Under the pieces are notes generated by a model. It saw nothing but the letters and a program-made list of their open reading frames with translations. It had not been told where the DNA came from and searched no databases. Shown in pieces: positions 26,499 through 34,389 of a stretch of 39,131 bases of DNA (position 1 is the stretch's first letter; each line of letters opens with the position of its first letter). The translations under genes and the position numbers were made by a program. The stretch comes from Bacteroidia bacterium. GTDB lineage: Bacteria > Bacteroidota > Bacteroidia > Bacteroidales > Azobacteroidaceae. The stretch spans positions 1-39,131 of the forward strand of contig BNTV01000036.1 in assembly GCA_025996865.1 (NCBI GenBank). The letters are read 5' to 3'.

Positions 26499-26582
26499 AT
26501 TAACAAATAGTTGGAGTGTTTTTTTGAATTATTTTTTAAAGATATTTCTTGCATAAAACGTTCCTGTTTTTTTATTGTTTTA

Positions 26583-26614
26583 CAAAGGTATAAATAAAAT
26601 TTCAGAGTTACAAA
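26583..26614 (-). promoter_or_regulatory. Promoter of the ECF sigma factor
   Basis: On the minus strand, TTTG (complement of 26611-26614) is followed after 20 bp by TACCTTTG (complement of 26583-26590), a full match to the Bacteroidetes consensus. The predicted start near 26576 leaves a leader of 230-275 nt. The -33 box lies 3 bp from the arm of the inverted repeat at 26618-26701, so whatever binds or forms there could affect this promoter. Confidence 0.72.
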
Positions 26615-26617
26615 CCT

Positions 26618-26701
26618 CAGGTTATTGGGCTAAATCATTTTTTGAGTTCCTATGTTTGTAGTCTGTTAGCGCATCAAAAAAAGATTTAGCCCAATAACCT
26701 G
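26618..26701. repeat. 84-bp inverted repeat between the divergent sigma and pyrH genes
   Basis: Arms 26618-26645 and 26674-26701 are 28 nt each with a single mismatch; the outer 19 nt (CAGGTTATTGGGCTAAATC and its complement) are perfect. The 28-nt spacer is GTTCCTATG...TTAGCGCA. It sits between the sigma -33 box and the pyrH -7 box. It could be an operator, a small non-autonomous mobile element, or a hairpin in a pyrH-side transcript. No target-site duplication is evident. Confidence 0.85.
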
Positions 26702-26728
26702 CCATTTTCATAGTTTGTATTTTTATAT

Positions 26729-26736
26729 TAATTTTG
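26729..26736 (+). promoter_or_regulatory. Candidate -7 box of pyrH
   Basis: TAATTTTG matches TAnnTTTG, 30 bp upstream of the pyrH ATG. A TTTG exists at 26714-26717 but only 11 bp away, too close for a normal -33 element. The expected -33 position falls just outside the inverted repeat. Confidence 0.5.
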
Positions 26737-26766
26737 CAAAAAATCCATTAAACACAAATACAAATT

Positions 26767-27477
26767 ATGTTGCAATACAAACGAATCCTCCTCAAACTCA
26801 GCGGCGAATCCCTGATGGGAAGCAAACAATACGGCATCGACGAAAACCGCCTGAACGATTACGCCCGCCAAATCAGTGAAATCGCCGGAATGGGCATTCA
26901 AGTCGCCATCGTTATCGGCGGCGGAAATATTTTCAGAGGTTTATCCGGCACAGCCCAAGGCGTTGACCGGGTAAAAGGCGACCAAATGGGCATGTTAGCC
27001 ACTGTAATCAATAGTTTGGCATTAAGTTCGGCGCTTGAACGGGAAGGCGTCAAAGCCCGCGTTTTCACCGCGACGCGCATGGAACCTATCGGACATTATT
27101 ATTCCAAGGAAGAAGCCATTGAATCTTTGCAAAAAGGCGAAATCGCCATTGTTTCGGGAGGCACCGGCAACCCGTTTTTTACCACCGATACAGCCTCTGC
27201 CCTGCGCGGCGTCGAACTGGAAACGGACGTCATGCTGAAAGGCACCCGCGTGGACGGCATCTACACGGCTGACCCGGAAAAAGACCCTACCGCCGTAAAA
27301 TTCGACGAAATCACTTACGATGAAGTTTACCGGAGAGGATTGAAAATCATGGATTTGACCGCTACCGCTTTGGCAAAAGACAACCAACTCCCCATCATCG
27401 TTTTTGATATGGATACGGTCGGAAACTTGAAAAGAGTATTGTCCGGGGAGAAAATAGGAACTTTGGTGCATAATTGA
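26767..27477 (+). CDS. pyrH: UMP kinase
   Basis: A 236-residue amino-acid-kinase-fold enzyme that phosphorylates UMP to UDP in pyrimidine nucleotide synthesis in the cytoplasm. Motifs are intact: the N-terminal RILLKLSGESLMG, the nucleotide/phosphate loop IVIGGGNIFRG, and the UMP-binding stretch GGTGNPFFTTDTASALRGVE. Length is normal for bacterial PyrH. In many Bacteroidetes pyrH is close to frr. Here a fic gene and a repeat fragment separate them by about 1.4 kb. The start ATG lies 30 bp after the candidate -7 box. Confidence 0.97.
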   Translation: MLQYKRILLKLSGESLMGSKQYGIDENRLNDYARQISEIAGMGIQVAIVIGGGNIFRGLSGTAQGVDRVKGDQMGMLATVINSLALSSALEREGVKARVFTATRMEPIGHYYSKEEAIESLQKGEIAIVSGGTGNPFFTTDTASALRGVELETDVMLKGTRVDGIYTADPEKDPTAVKFDEITYDEVYRRGLKIMDLTATALAKDNQLPIIVFDMDTVGNLKRVLSGEKIGTLVHN

Positions 27478-27527
27478 CCGTGTCTTATGCTAAAGAACAT
27501 ATCTTCGCATAAAATAATGAAAATAAA

Positions 27528-27558
27528 TTTGCCATGCGGAAAATAATTGGTATTTTTG
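27528..27558 (+). promoter_or_regulatory. Promoter and ribosome-binding site of the fic gene
   Basis: TTTG (27528-27531), 19 bp, then TATTTTTG (27551-27558) is a full Bacteroidetes promoter. The predicted start near 27565 leaves a leader of only about 12 nt, which nevertheless contains AGGAG (27571-27575) just before the ATG at 27577. The fic gene can therefore be transcribed independently of pyrH. Confidence 0.72.
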
Positions 27559-27576
27559 CAGTAAATTTTAAGGAGA

Positions 27577-28713
27577 ATGTATTTTATATATAAACATAAA
27601 GATTGGCCACTCTTCACTTGGGATAACGAAACCCTGTTAAACCAGCTTGCAGAAGTCAGAAATCTGCAAGGAAAAATAATGGGCAGAATGGAATCGCTTG
27701 GCTTTGAACTGCGCAGGGAAGCCATGCTCGATACGTTGACCTTAGATATTATCAAATCTACAGAAATAGAGGGCGTATATTTGGACAAAGAGCAAGTTCG
27801 TTCGTCTGTTGCCCGGCGGCTTGGTTTGGAAATCGCAGGTGCGGTAGAATCTGATAGAAACGTTGACGGCGTGGTGGATATGATGCTTGATGCAACACAA
27901 AAATATGCAGAACCACTTACCAAAGATCGCTTGTTTAGTTGGCATTCGGCATTATTTCCCGAAGGACGAAGTGGAATGTACAAGATAAAAGTTGCCGGAT
28001 GGCGAAGCGATACCACCGGACCGATGCAAGTAATTTCAGGAGCAATGGGGCACGAAAAAGTTCATTTCCAGGCGCCTGATTCGGATTTTGTTGAAAAAGA
28101 GATGGCTCAATTTATAGATTGGTTTAATCGTGTTACAACCATTGAGCCTGTTATCAAATCTGCCGTTGCCCATTTGTGGTTTGTTTCCATTCACCCTTTT
28201 GAAGACGGGAATGGACGTATTGCAAGAGCATTAACCGATATGTTGCTCGCACGTTCGGACAACAGTTCACAGCGTTTTTACAGTATGTCGGCTCAAATCC
28301 GCGTGGAACGCAAGCTATATTATGATATTTTGGAAAATACTCAAAAAGGCGATATGGACATAACACCTTGGCTATTGTGGTTTTTAAGTAGTTTGAAAAA
28401 TGCTTTGAATACGACCAATACAACGCTATCCAAAGTGTTGTATAAGGCCGATTTTTGGCACAAACACAGTCAAACAATCTTAAATGAACGACAACACTTG
28501 ATGCTCAATAAGTTGTTGGACGATTTTGAAGGAAAATTAACCGCCGTGAAATGGGCAAAAATAACGAAAATATCAAGAGATACCGCATTGCGTGATATTC
28601 AAGACTTGATAAATAAGGAAATTTTACAAAAAGAAGAAGCAGGAGGAAGAAGTACAAATTACGAGTTATACCCTGCACGGCTTACCTGCCTAATATCAGA
28701 CGGAATGGGGTAA
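27577..28713 (+). CDS. Class II Fic-domain protein (DUF4172-Fic-winged helix)
   Basis: A 378-residue protein. An N-terminal DUF4172-like segment (about 1-80, FIYKHKDWPLFTWDN) contains the self-inhibitory motif S61-T-E-I-E65-G66, placing it in class II Fic enzymes. The Fic core has the full catalytic motif HPFEDGNGRIAR at 206-217 with H206 as base. A C-terminal winged helix (about 320-365, KITKISRDTALRDIQDLINK) suggests DNA binding. Fic enzymes usually transfer AMP from ATP to protein hydroxyls; the target is unknown. It has its own promoter and splits pyrH from frr, which marks it as accessory. The last residues (LTCLISDGMG) run close to a repeat fragment. Confidence 0.92.
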   Translation: MYFIYKHKDWPLFTWDNETLLNQLAEVRNLQGKIMGRMESLGFELRREAMLDTLTLDIIKSTEIEGVYLDKEQVRSSVARRLGLEIAGAVESDRNVDGVVDMMLDATQKYAEPLTKDRLFSWHSALFPEGRSGMYKIKVAGWRSDTTGPMQVISGAMGHEKVHFQAPDSDFVEKEMAQFIDWFNRVTTIEPVIKSAVAHLWFVSIHPFEDGNGRIARALTDMLLARSDNSSQRFYSMSAQIRVERKLYYDILENTQKGDMDITPWLLWFLSSLKNALNTTNTTLSKVLYKADFWHKHSQTILNERQHLMLNKLLDDFEGKLTAVKWAKITKISRDTALRDIQDLINKEILQKEEAGGRSTNYELYPARLTCLISDGMG

Positions 28714-28717
28714 ATTC

Positions 28718-28735
28718 ACCCTCGCAATGACGAGC
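28718..28735. repeat. Fragment of the CGTCATTG palindromic repeat after fic
   Basis: ACCCTCGCAATGACGAGC contains the CAATGACG end (28725-28732) with the same GCCCTCG-type flank as the nuoB copy, but the other half is absent. It lies 5 bp after the fic stop. Confidence 0.5.
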
Positions 28736-28829
28736 AGGATAGATGGTGTAATTGCGGATAATCATTAAATTTATTCCCTGAATCCCTGTAATATTTCCCG
28801 CATTGTTTTATTATTCCCTGAAAAAATCC

Positions 28830-28837
28830 TATATTTG
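28830..28837 (+). promoter_or_regulatory. Candidate -7 box of frr
   Basis: TATATTTG matches TAnnTTTG, 20 bp upstream of the frr start chosen here. It lies inside the longer open frame that begins at 28803, which argues that the real start is the ATG at 28857. The -33 element is weak (ATTG, with a 24-bp spacer). Confidence 0.55.
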
Positions 28838-28856
28838 CAAAAAAATCCTAACAGCT

Positions 28857-29414
28857 ATGGTTATAAAAGACATCGAACAGCATGCGGAAGAAAAAATGCT
28901 TCATTCCCTGAATCACCTGGAAGAAGTATTGTCCCGCATTCGTGCCGGGAAAGCAAATGTACATATCCTGGACGGAATTAAAGTGGAATATTACGGGAAT
29001 ATGGTTCCTTTATCCAACGTGGCAAACATCTCAACTCCTGATGCCAAAACAATTACGATTCTGGCTTGGGAAAAGACGATGATGAAGCCCATCGAAAAGG
29101 CGATTCAAGATTCGGATGTAGGCATTACGCCCGAAAACAACGGTGAAATTATTCGTTTGGGAATCCCGCCTTTGACGGAAGAACGGCGTAAACAATTGGT
29201 TAAACAATCACGCGCTGAAGCCGAAAACGCCAAAGTAGGCGTGCGGAATGCCCGCCGGGACGCTAACGACGCCGGGAAAGCCGCCACAAAAAAAGGAACT
29301 TCCGAAGACGACGGAAAAGAAACCGAAGAAGCCGTTAAAAAATTACATGACAAGTACATCAAAAAAATCGACGAAGTACTGAGTGCCAAAGAAAAAGAAA
29401 TAATGACGGTATAA
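28857..29414 (+). CDS. frr: Ribosome recycling factor
   Basis: A 185-residue protein, the normal length, beginning [14 protein letters not shown]. Family signatures are [40 protein letters not shown] and [20 protein letters not shown]. With EF-G it splits the post-termination ribosome for reuse. The open frame extends upstream to 28803, but that part lies over the promoter, so the ATG at 28857 is used. The stretch around residues 140-165 is Lys/Asp/Glu-rich ([14 protein letters not shown]) and fits the linker helix region. Rs gene rsgA, another ribosome factor, follows 75 bp downstream across a repeat hairpin. Confidence 0.97.
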   Translation: MVIKDIEQHAEEKMLHSLNHLEEVLSRIRAGKANVHILDGIKVEYYGNMVPLSNVANISTPDAKTITILAWEKTMMKPIEKAIQDSDVGITPENNGEIIRLGIPPLTEERRKQLVKQSRAEAENAKVGVRNARRDANDAGKAATKKGTSEDDGKETEEAVKKLHDKYIKKIDEVLSAKEKEIMTV

Positions 29415-29488
29415 GTTGAGAGTTGAGAATTGAGAATTGAAAATTAAAAGACTCCAATTCTTAATTCTCAATTCTCAATTCTCAATTG
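29415..29488. repeat. ATTGAGAATTG-type repeat forming a hairpin between frr and rsgA
   Basis: The spacer is built of TTGAGAATTGAGAATTGAAA-like units on the left (29415-29447) and their complements AATTCTCAATTCTCAATTCT on the right (29456-29488), with a short ACTCC-containing loop. It could fold into a long AU-rich hairpin reaching the rsgA start codon. It belongs to the same family as the nuoH-nuoI spacer. Confidence 0.8.
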
Positions 29489-29489
29489 T

Positions 29490-30422
29490 ATGAAAGCGCT
29501 CGTTGTTAAAAATACAGGCAGTTGGTATCAGCTGAAAACTGAAGATAACCGTTTGATTGAAGCAAAATTGAAAGGTAATTTTCGCTTAAAGGATATTAAA
29601 AGTACGAATCCTATATCCGTCGGAGATGTTGTTCTGGTTGAAGAAAATCCCGGCGCTACGGCTTTTATCTGCGAAATTGAAGACCGGAAGAACTATCTGG
29701 TTCGCCGGTCTTCCAATTTATCCAAACAATCGCATGTCATTGCAGCGAATATCGACCAGGCTTTCTTGATTGCTACCGCCAATTATCCGGTGACAACACC
29801 TACTTTTATCGACCGTTTTCTTGCTACAACAGAGGCTTACAGGATTCCGACCGTTATTTTTTTCAATAAAACCGACCGTTATTCCAATGAAGACAAGGAA
29901 TATGCGGACGCCTTGATTCATCTGTACCGAACCATCGGTTACCCTTGTTATTTAATTTCCGCGTTGGAAGACAAGGACTTCTCTTTTATACAGGATTTGT
30001 TAAAAGATAAAATCACGTTGTTTTCAGGTCATTCCGGCGTGGGTAAATCAACGATTATCAATCGTTTGATTCCCGATGCCGGGCAAAAAACACAAGAAAT
30101 ATCGGCATATCACAATAAGGGTATGCACACGACTACCTTTTCCGAAATGATTGAGTGGCCGGAAGGAGGTTATATCATTGACACACCTGGAATTAAAGGT
30201 TTCGGCGTTTTTGATATGGATGGCGTTGAAATCTCTCATTATTTCCCGGAAATATTCCAATTTTCGCACGACTGCAAATTCAACAATTGCAGTCATCGCA
30301 AAGAACCCGGATGCGCCGTGTTGAAAGCTGTTGAAGCGCATTACATCAGCGAATCGCGTTACAAAAGTTATTTAAGTATGTTGGAGGATGAATCGGAAGG
30401 AAAATATAGGGAAGCATTTTGA
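29490..30422 (+). CDS. rsgA: Ribosome small-subunit-dependent GTPase A
   Basis: A 310-residue circularly permuted GTPase that checks maturation of the 30S ribosomal subunit. An N-terminal OB-fold (about 1-65) is followed by the GTPase motifs in permuted order: G4 NKTD (126-129), G1 GHSGVGKS (180-187) and G3 DTPG (231-234). A C-terminal zinc site is formed by C262, C267, H269 and C275 ([17 protein letters not shown]). All key residues are present. The ATG lies 2 bp after the repeat hairpin, so its ribosome-binding region is the repeat itself. A membrane-protein gene follows closely. Confidence 0.96.
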   Translation: MKALVVKNTGSWYQLKTEDNRLIEAKLKGNFRLKDIKSTNPISVGDVVLVEENPGATAFICEIEDRKNYLVRRSSNLSKQSHVIAANIDQAFLIATANYPVTTPTFIDRFLATTEAYRIPTVIFFNKTDRYSNEDKEYADALIHLYRTIGYPCYLISALEDKDFSFIQDLLKDKITLFSGHSGVGKSTIINRLIPDAGQKTQEISAYHNKGMHTTTFSEMIEWPEGGYIIDTPGIKGFGVFDMDGVEISHYFPEIFQFSHDCKFNNCSHRKEPGCAVLKAVEAHYISESRYKSYLSMLEDESEGKYREAF

Positions 30423-30442
30423 CAATTTATATTAAACAATAT

Positions 30443-31327
30443 ATGGAAAAAAATAAAAAAATAAAAATCAATCGAGCGTTTATCATCCAGGAAATACAAG
30501 ACCAGAGTATTATCATCTTCGGCTTGATATTGTACTCCTTGGGCTGGACAGGTTTTCTCCTGCCCAACGGAATCACAACCGGCGGCGTGACCGGTATCGC
30601 AGCCATTGTTTATTTCGGCTCTAAAATTCCGGTTGGGATTACCTATTTTTGTATCAACGGCATTTTATTGCTGTTTTCCATTAAAATATTCGGATTCAAG
30701 TTCAGTTTCAGAACCATTCTCAGCGTACTGATTATCGGCTCTCTCCTGTCGCTTTTACAACCTTATTTCAAAGAGCCGCTTGTCAAAGGCGAACCGTTTA
30801 TGAGCTGTATCCTGGGCGGTGTATTGTGCGGAATGGGACTCGGATTGGTTTTCAATTTCAAGGGAAGTACCGGAGGAACAGATATTATTGCGCTCATTAT
30901 CAACAAGTATCGAAATATTTCCATTGGTAAAGGCTTGTTAATCTGCGACGTGATTATTATTTCTTCTTCCTATATTGTTTTTCAAAGCATCGAAAAAATT
31001 GTTTACGGATTAGTGGTAATGGGAGTCGTGTCCTATACGGTTGATATGGTTATGAGCGGCGCACGCCAATCGGTGCAATTTTTCATTTTTTCCGAAAAAT
31101 ATGCTGAGATTGCCGATGCCATTATTAAACAAGCACATCGGGGTTGCACCGTTTTGGACGGCACCGGATGGTATTCCCACAAACCGGTGAAAGTAGTCAT
31201 CGCAATGGTGAAAAAAACCGAATCGGTAGCCATTTTCCGTATCGTAAAAAATATTGACCCACATGCATTTATTTCCCAAAGTTCCGTAATCGGCATTTAT
31301 GGTGAAGGATTTCAACCCATGAAATAA
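30443..31327 (+). CDS. YitT-family membrane protein (DUF161 + DUF2179)
   Basis: A 294-residue protein from the ATG at 30443; a TTG at 30419 inside the rsgA stop would add eight residues and is less likely. The N-terminal two thirds hold about five membrane helices with glycine-rich family segments (NGITTGGVTGIAAIVYFGSK and GVLCGMGLGLVFNFKGSTGG). The C-terminal soluble DUF2179 domain covers about residues 205-294 (ISQSSVIGIYGEGF). The biochemical function of YitT proteins is not established. It sits 20 bp after rsgA and 29 bp before rdgB, so it is probably co-transcribed with both. Confidence 0.92.
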   Translation: MEKNKKIKINRAFIIQEIQDQSIIIFGLILYSLGWTGFLLPNGITTGGVTGIAAIVYFGSKIPVGITYFCINGILLLFSIKIFGFKFSFRTILSVLIIGSLLSLLQPYFKEPLVKGEPFMSCILGGVLCGMGLGLVFNFKGSTGGTDIIALIINKYRNISIGKGLLICDVIIISSSYIVFQSIEKIVYGLVVMGVVSYTVDMVMSGARQSVQFFIFSEKYAEIADAIIKQAHRGCTVLDGTGWYSHKPVKVVIAMVKKTESVAIFRIVKNIDPHAFISQSSVIGIYGEGFQPMK

Positions 31328-31356
31328 TTTTTCAATCCAAAATCCGTTAATATTGT

Positions 31357-31950
31357 ATGATGGATAAAAAATTAGTTTTTGCAACCAACAACAAACATAA
31401 ATTGGAAGAAATCAGGGCAATCCTGAGCCAATCGTACCCAATCGTATCGTTGGATGAAATCGGATGTTCCGAAGACATTCCCGAAACGGCCGAAACGTTG
31501 GAAGGCAATGCCTTACTGAAAGCGCAATATATCAAAACGCATTATGGCTACGACTGTTTTGCCGATGATACCGGCTTGGAAGTGAAAGCATTGAACAATG
31601 CTCCGGGCGTTTATTCGGCACGCTATGCCGGCGAATCGAAAGACTCGAAAGCCAATATGCGGAAGATACTCCGGGAATTGGAAAAACAATCCGACCGTTC
31701 GGCGCGTTTTCGTACAGCTATCGCCTTGATTCTCGGAGGAAAAGAATATCTTTTCGAAGGCATTGTCGAAGGAAAACTCATCGAGGAAGCGCGAGGAAAC
31801 GCCGGTTTCGGATACGATCCGGTTTTTGTTCCCGAAGGATATACGGAAACCTTTGCGGAAATGGGAGCGGACATAAAAAATACAATCAGTCATCGCGCAA
31901 AAGCGGTAGAAAAACTAAAAGCATTTTTAGATGAAAACAGGCTTGATTAA
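31357..31950 (+). CDS. rdgB: Non-canonical purine NTP pyrophosphatase (RdgB/HAM1)
   Basis: A 197-residue enzyme that hydrolyses dITP, ITP and XTP to monophosphates and keeps deaminated purines out of DNA and RNA. The family motifs are intact: [12 protein letters not shown] at the N-terminus, the catalytic stretch [40 protein letters not shown], and the C-terminal ISHRAKA. Length is normal. Two adjacent ATGs (31357 and 31360) are possible starts. The 3' end overlaps the start of the next gene by 20 bp, indicating translational coupling to the porZ-like gene. Confidence 0.96.
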   Translation: MMDKKLVFATNNKHKLEEIRAILSQSYPIVSLDEIGCSEDIPETAETLEGNALLKAQYIKTHYGYDCFADDTGLEVKALNNAPGVYSARYAGESKDSKANMRKILRELEKQSDRSARFRTAIALILGGKEYLFEGIVEGKLIEEARGNAGFGYDPVFVPEGYTETFAEMGADIKNTISHRAKAVEKLKAFLDENRLD

Positions 31951-34240
31951 AATAGGAATTTCTGTTTTTTTGCTGATAAGTTTATTTCAGGTAAATATGC
32001 ACGCCGAAACGGGCAAGTGGAAATATTACCGGGCTTACCTGAATGCAACCATCGTCGCGGAAACGCCTCATTGGGTTTTTGCGGTTTATGATGGTTCGTT
32101 ACTCTCTTATAACAAGGAAGATAAAGAAGTAAAGCTATATTCTACCCAAACCGGATTGAGCGACATAGATATTCAATCCATGGCTTACAGCCCCGAAGCC
32201 AATGCTTTGGTTTTGGTGTATGATAACGCCAATATCGACATTTTCATGGGGGAAAACGAGATTTATAACCTTTCCTTTATCAAAGACGATATACACATCC
32301 AAAATAAAACCATTTACAATCTGGAAATCATCGGGAAATATGCCTATATCTCAACCGGTTTCGGAATCGTCGTTGTCGATATTGACCGGAAAGAAATCAA
32401 AGAAACCTATCGTTTGGATGTAGTCACACGGTCGGTATGCCTTTGGGGCGATTATCTGTTTGCAGCTACAGATGAAGGAATTAAAAAAGCCTTGCTTTCT
32501 TCAAACCTGTTGAATAAAGAAAACTGGAAGCCTTATGAGGATCTCATAATCAGCGCGAATGATGCAATTTGGGTAGAAAAAATCCTTGTTTTTAAGGACC
32601 GGCTTGTGATTGAAATATGGAATAATGCGTATTACTTGCGCCAACCCCATTACTTGGAAGTTTTGGGTCAAACCGTTCGACAGATGAGCGTTCTTAATGA
32701 CCGCTTGACGATTGTATCTCCCGAAAAAGTTTCCTTTTATTCCGATTTTGACCAAGTGCAGCAGTTATCTTTAGATGTTTTATCCATAGATTGCCGTAAT
32801 TCCGTCAATCGGTATTGGGTGGGATTAACCGAAGGAGGAGGATTGGCTGCCGTTGATAAACAAGATAACGCTGCCGGATATGAGACTGCGGTCGAAGGAA
32901 TTAAGGTTGATAGCCCGAAGCGGAATCTGAATTTTTTTATGACTTTTTCCGCCGGTAAATTGTTGATAACCGGAGGAGGAAGAGCCGCCAACCGCTCGAA
33001 TATCGAAGGTACGCTAATGGTCTATGAAAACGAACATTGGACAAATTTCGATGAAGACAAAATCGCCCGAGACGCCGGAATTCCCGAATGCAAAGATTTT
33101 ATATCGGTAGTCGTTGATCCGAAAAATGCGAACCACTATTTTGTAGGAAGTTGGGGTGAAGGCTTGTACGAATTTGTGGACAACCAATTCGTAAAACGCT
33201 ATAATCACCTGAATACCAATGGAAAAATACAATCTCCCAATCCCAATACCGATAATTATTCCCGGATTGACGGATTGGTTTACGACCGGAATAATAACCT
33301 TTATATGGTCAACGGTGATGTCCTGAACGGAATGGTAGAATTTTCGGCAAATGGACAATGGGAAAATTATTATATAGAAGACTTGGGAAAATATCCTTAT
33401 CCGAACCGGATTTTGATTGACCGGAATAATTATAAATGGCTGAATATCTGGAGAGCAAAATCCGGAGAGTCCGGAGGAATTATTGTTTTGAACGAAAACA
33501 ATCAAGAAGTCGGTTCTGCCACCAGTTTTTCCGATCAACAGGATCGAAATATAGGCGCCATCGGTTATTTGTGCATGGCTGAAGAATCGAACGGAACCAT
33601 TTGGGTAGGAACCGACATCGGAGTGATTCAGTTTTCGTCTCCGGAACAAGTTAAAAACAGACAATGCTACCGGATTGTTTCCACAGATCAATACGGCGAA
33701 CCATTCTATCTGCTTGAAAATGAAAAAATAAACGTAATTGCAATTGACGGGGGAGACCGCAAATGGTTAGGCTCGGAGACTTCAGGCGTTTTTCTCATTG
33801 AGCAATCGAACGGTGAAATTCATGTCGAAAATTTCAACACGTCAAACAGTCCTATCCTGTCGAACCGAATCAATTCGATTGCCGTCAACGACGAAACGGG
33901 AGAAGTTTTTATCGGTACGGACAAAGGTTTATGCTCTTACATGAGTCATGTTACGCCCGGCAAACCGGATTATTCATCAGGCGTTCACGCCTTCCCCAAT
34001 CCCGTGCGACCTGCCACCGACACACAGGTATCTATTACCGGACTGATGCAAAATTCTACGGTGAAAATCACCGATATGGCAGGCAATCTAATCAATCAAG
34101 GACAATCCACCGGCAGTTTATACACATGGAATTGCACCAACCGTTCCGGTGAAATTGTCAAAGCAGGCATTTATCTTGTTTTTGCGGCTTCTTCCGATGG
34201 AAGTCAGGGAATTGTTACGAAGATTATGGTGATTAAATAA
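31931..34240 (+). CDS. porZ: PorZ-like two-propeller protein with T9SS C-terminal domain
   Basis: A 769-residue protein with a signal peptide (about 1-25, ending MHAE). The body is made of repeated beta-propeller blades, with segments such as [36 protein letters not shown] and [14 protein letters not shown]. The last 80 residues ([20 protein letters not shown] to MVIK) form a typical type IX secretion C-terminal domain. Size and plan match PorZ of Porphyromonas gingivalis, two propellers plus a CTD, a surface component that works with the PorU sortase and supplies A-LPS to it. The gene overlaps rdgB by 20 bp. A different propeller protein is possible, but the order of parts favours PorZ. Confidence 0.82.
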   Translation: MKTGLIKIGISVFLLISLFQVNMHAETGKWKYYRAYLNATIVAETPHWVFAVYDGSLLSYNKEDKEVKLYSTQTGLSDIDIQSMAYSPEANALVLVYDNANIDIFMGENEIYNLSFIKDDIHIQNKTIYNLEIIGKYAYISTGFGIVVVDIDRKEIKETYRLDVVTRSVCLWGDYLFAATDEGIKKALLSSNLLNKENWKPYEDLIISANDAIWVEKILVFKDRLVIEIWNNAYYLRQPHYLEVLGQTVRQMSVLNDRLTIVSPEKVSFYSDFDQVQQLSLDVLSIDCRNSVNRYWVGLTEGGGLAAVDKQDNAAGYETAVEGIKVDSPKRNLNFFMTFSAGKLLITGGGRAANRSNIEGTLMVYENEHWTNFDEDKIARDAGIPECKDFISVVVDPKNANHYFVGSWGEGLYEFVDNQFVKRYNHLNTNGKIQSPNPNTDNYSRIDGLVYDRNNNLYMVNGDVLNGMVEFSANGQWENYYIEDLGKYPYPNRILIDRNNYKWLNIWRAKSGESGGIIVLNENNQEVGSATSFSDQQDRNIGAIGYLCMAEESNGTIWVGTDIGVIQFSSPEQVKNRQCYRIVSTDQYGEPFYLLENEKINVIAIDGGDRKWLGSETSGVFLIEQSNGEIHVENFNTSNSPILSNRINSIAVNDETGEVFIGTDKGLCSYMSHVTPGKPDYSSGVHAFPNPVRPATDTQVSITGLMQNSTVKITDMAGNLINQGQSTGSLYTWNCTNRSGEIVKAGIYLVFAASSDGSQGIVTKIMVIK

Positions 34241-34345
34241 AATGGCTATCCGCAAACGAAAGGGATTTGTACATACTTATGTCTGTTGCTTTTGAAAAAT
34301 TTTCACAAAGATACAATTTTTCTATAAAAACAACGAAATTATATG

Positions 34346-34353
34346 TACATTTG
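34346..34353 (+). promoter_or_regulatory. Candidate -7 box of the transmembrane regulator gene
   Basis: TACATTTG matches TAnnTTTG. The open frame extends upstream to 34267, but a start near 34360 makes the TTG at 34390 or the ATG at 34420 the first usable starts. The -33 region (around 34322) has no TTTG. The rest of 34241-34389 is AT-rich and otherwise unremarkable. Confidence 0.5.
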
Positions 34354-34389
34354 CATTGTTTTTGTTTTATTCTTAAATTTTTTGCAACA

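Noticed and set aside
26345..26766. Possible replication origin, because all genes point away from this region
   Set aside because: I see no DnaA-box cluster, no dnaA/dnaN neighbourhood and only one window of gene-orientation evidence; divergent operons explain it.
34267..34389. N-terminal extension of the transmembrane regulator to the ATG at 34267
   Set aside because: It would place a charged, aromatic stretch before the signal peptide and overlaps the predicted promoter at 34346-34353.
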